Assembly (NCBI GenBank): GCA_905201175.1
Contig: CAJKNC010000038.1
Coordinates: 1-14,585 of the forward strand
Direction: 5' to 3'
DNA: 14,585 nt
Source of the DNA: an uncultured Succinatimonas sp.
Lineage (GTDB): Bacteria; Pseudomonadota; Gammaproteobacteria; Enterobacterales; Succinivibrionaceae
Shown one piece after another: positions 14,086-14,585 of this stretch. Each line of letters opens with the position of its first letter. The stretch's first letter is position 1. The translations under genes were made by a program, and so were the position numbers. The notes beneath the pieces were generated by a model, which was given only the letters and a program-made list of their open reading frames with translations, was not told where the DNA came from and made no database searches.

Positions 14086-14585
14086 CTATTTATCAACACA
14101 TAAAAGCATATACAAAATCATAAGATCTTTAAAATTTGCAGGATCTAATCCGCATAAGGATTTTATTGACTCAAAACGCTTTTGCACTGTATTTCTATGA
14201 ATTTGCAGGCGCTCTGCTGTTTTGGATACTTCCTGATTTTCTTTAATATACGTTTTAATCGTATCTGCAAGCTTATCTGCCTGAGAACTAGAGTAAATCA
14301 GTAATTTTAATGAATTAAATAATTCAAAGTCTGAGCTACTTTTAAAAAACACATTTAATAAATAAGAAGCATCATCTAAATTGAATATTAAAAAATAAAT
14401 ATCTTCTTGCTCAAATTGAAATTCATTAAGAAATTTTATTCCAGATCTAACTAATGATGCTAATAAATTAAAATCACATATATTTAAGCTAATTTTTTGA
14501 AACTGCCCAACTTTTATATGCATTTTATGGACTAAGCCAGCCTTTTTCAAAACTTCCTGCTGATACTCAAAAACACTTAAAGAAT
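14086..14585 (-). CDS. PucR/CdaR-type transcriptional regulator, C-terminal part (partial)
   Basis: The reading frame stays open to the window edge (165 codons visible, no stop upstream of 14550), so the start lies beyond 14585 and this is the C-terminal part of a longer gene. The end of the protein is a PucR C-terminal helix-turn-helix (HTH_30 type): TIKTYIKENQEVSKTAE followed by LQIHRNTVQKRFESIK and a short tail, with the family-typical HRNTV recognition segment. The preceding 95 or so residues are a divergent, Phe/Leu/Asp-rich region that I cannot assign. Members of this family regulate sugar-acid, purine or amino-acid catabolism, usually activating nearby genes. The target here cannot be named because the adjacent promoter region is outside the window. 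It converges on the metE-like gene. Confidence 0.75.
   Translation of the reverse strand, partial: SLSVFEYQQEVLKKAGLVHKMHIKVGQFQKISLNICDFNLLASLVRSGIKFLNEFQFEQEDIYFLIFNLDDASYLLNVFFKSSSDFELFNSLKLLIYSSSQADKLADTIKTYIKENQEVSKTAERLQIHRNTVQKRFESIKSLCGLDPANFKDLMILYMLLCVDK

Noticed and set aside
1..14585. Defence island, prophage, insertion sequence or CRISPR array
   Set aside because: No transposase, integrase, phage or Cas-like protein and no regularly spaced repeats are seen; RecBCD is the only DNA-defence-related machinery and it is a standard repair complex.

Overview
The window looks like a chromosomal segment of an AT-rich gammaproteobacterium. The proteins that can be compared from memory (RecB, RecC, RecD, SodB, LeuE, MltD) are closest in style to their enterobacterial counterparts, but they are clearly divergent, and RecB and RecC are longer. 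A gut or rumen lineage such as Succinivibrionaceae (Aeromonadales) would fit the base composition and gene content. That is an inference from general impression, not a database result. There are no transposases, phage genes, CRISPR arrays, tRNAs or rRNAs that I can recognise, so this reads as housekeeping DNA.

Layout. Bases 1-285 are non-coding by eye and hold an unusually structured leader in front of an outer-membrane lytic transglycosylase of the MltD type (286-1290). Two intrinsic terminators (1299-1326 and 1354-1379) separate it from a convergent iron superoxide dismutase gene, sodB (1402-1974, minus strand). A 276-base divergent promoter region follows. Then comes a tight recC-recB-recD operon (2251-11928) encoding the whole RecBCD helicase-nuclease. 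recC and recB are 2 bases apart, recB and recD 1 base apart, and there is no ptrA between recC and recB as there is in E. coli. Sixty bases after recD comes a LeuE-type amino-acid exporter (11989-12645). Next, behind its own leader, is a stand-alone MetE catalytic-domain protein (12856-13983). A stem-loop separates this from a convergent gene (minus strand, 14086 to beyond the window end) whose visible part ends in a PucR/CdaR-type helix-turn-helix.

How the genes work together. RecB, RecC and RecD form one machine for double-strand-break repair and degradation of foreign linear DNA, and near-overlapping junctions should keep the subunits in balance. MltD remodels peptidoglycan and SodB detoxifies superoxide; neither is obviously linked to recombination. 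The LeuE-like exporter and the MetE-like methyltransferase may both concern methionine or branched-chain amino acid balance, but that link rests only on adjacency.

I found no clearly new multi-gene system. The points most worth a second look are: (1) the leader of mltD, with two mutually exclusive stems, a second hairpin just before the start codon and a weak Shine-Dalgarno; (2) RecC, in which several positions that line the Chi-recognition channel in E. coli carry different residues, suggesting a different Chi sequence; (3) the stand-alone MetE core protein with all four zinc ligands but no N-terminal folate half, preceded by a partial met box.
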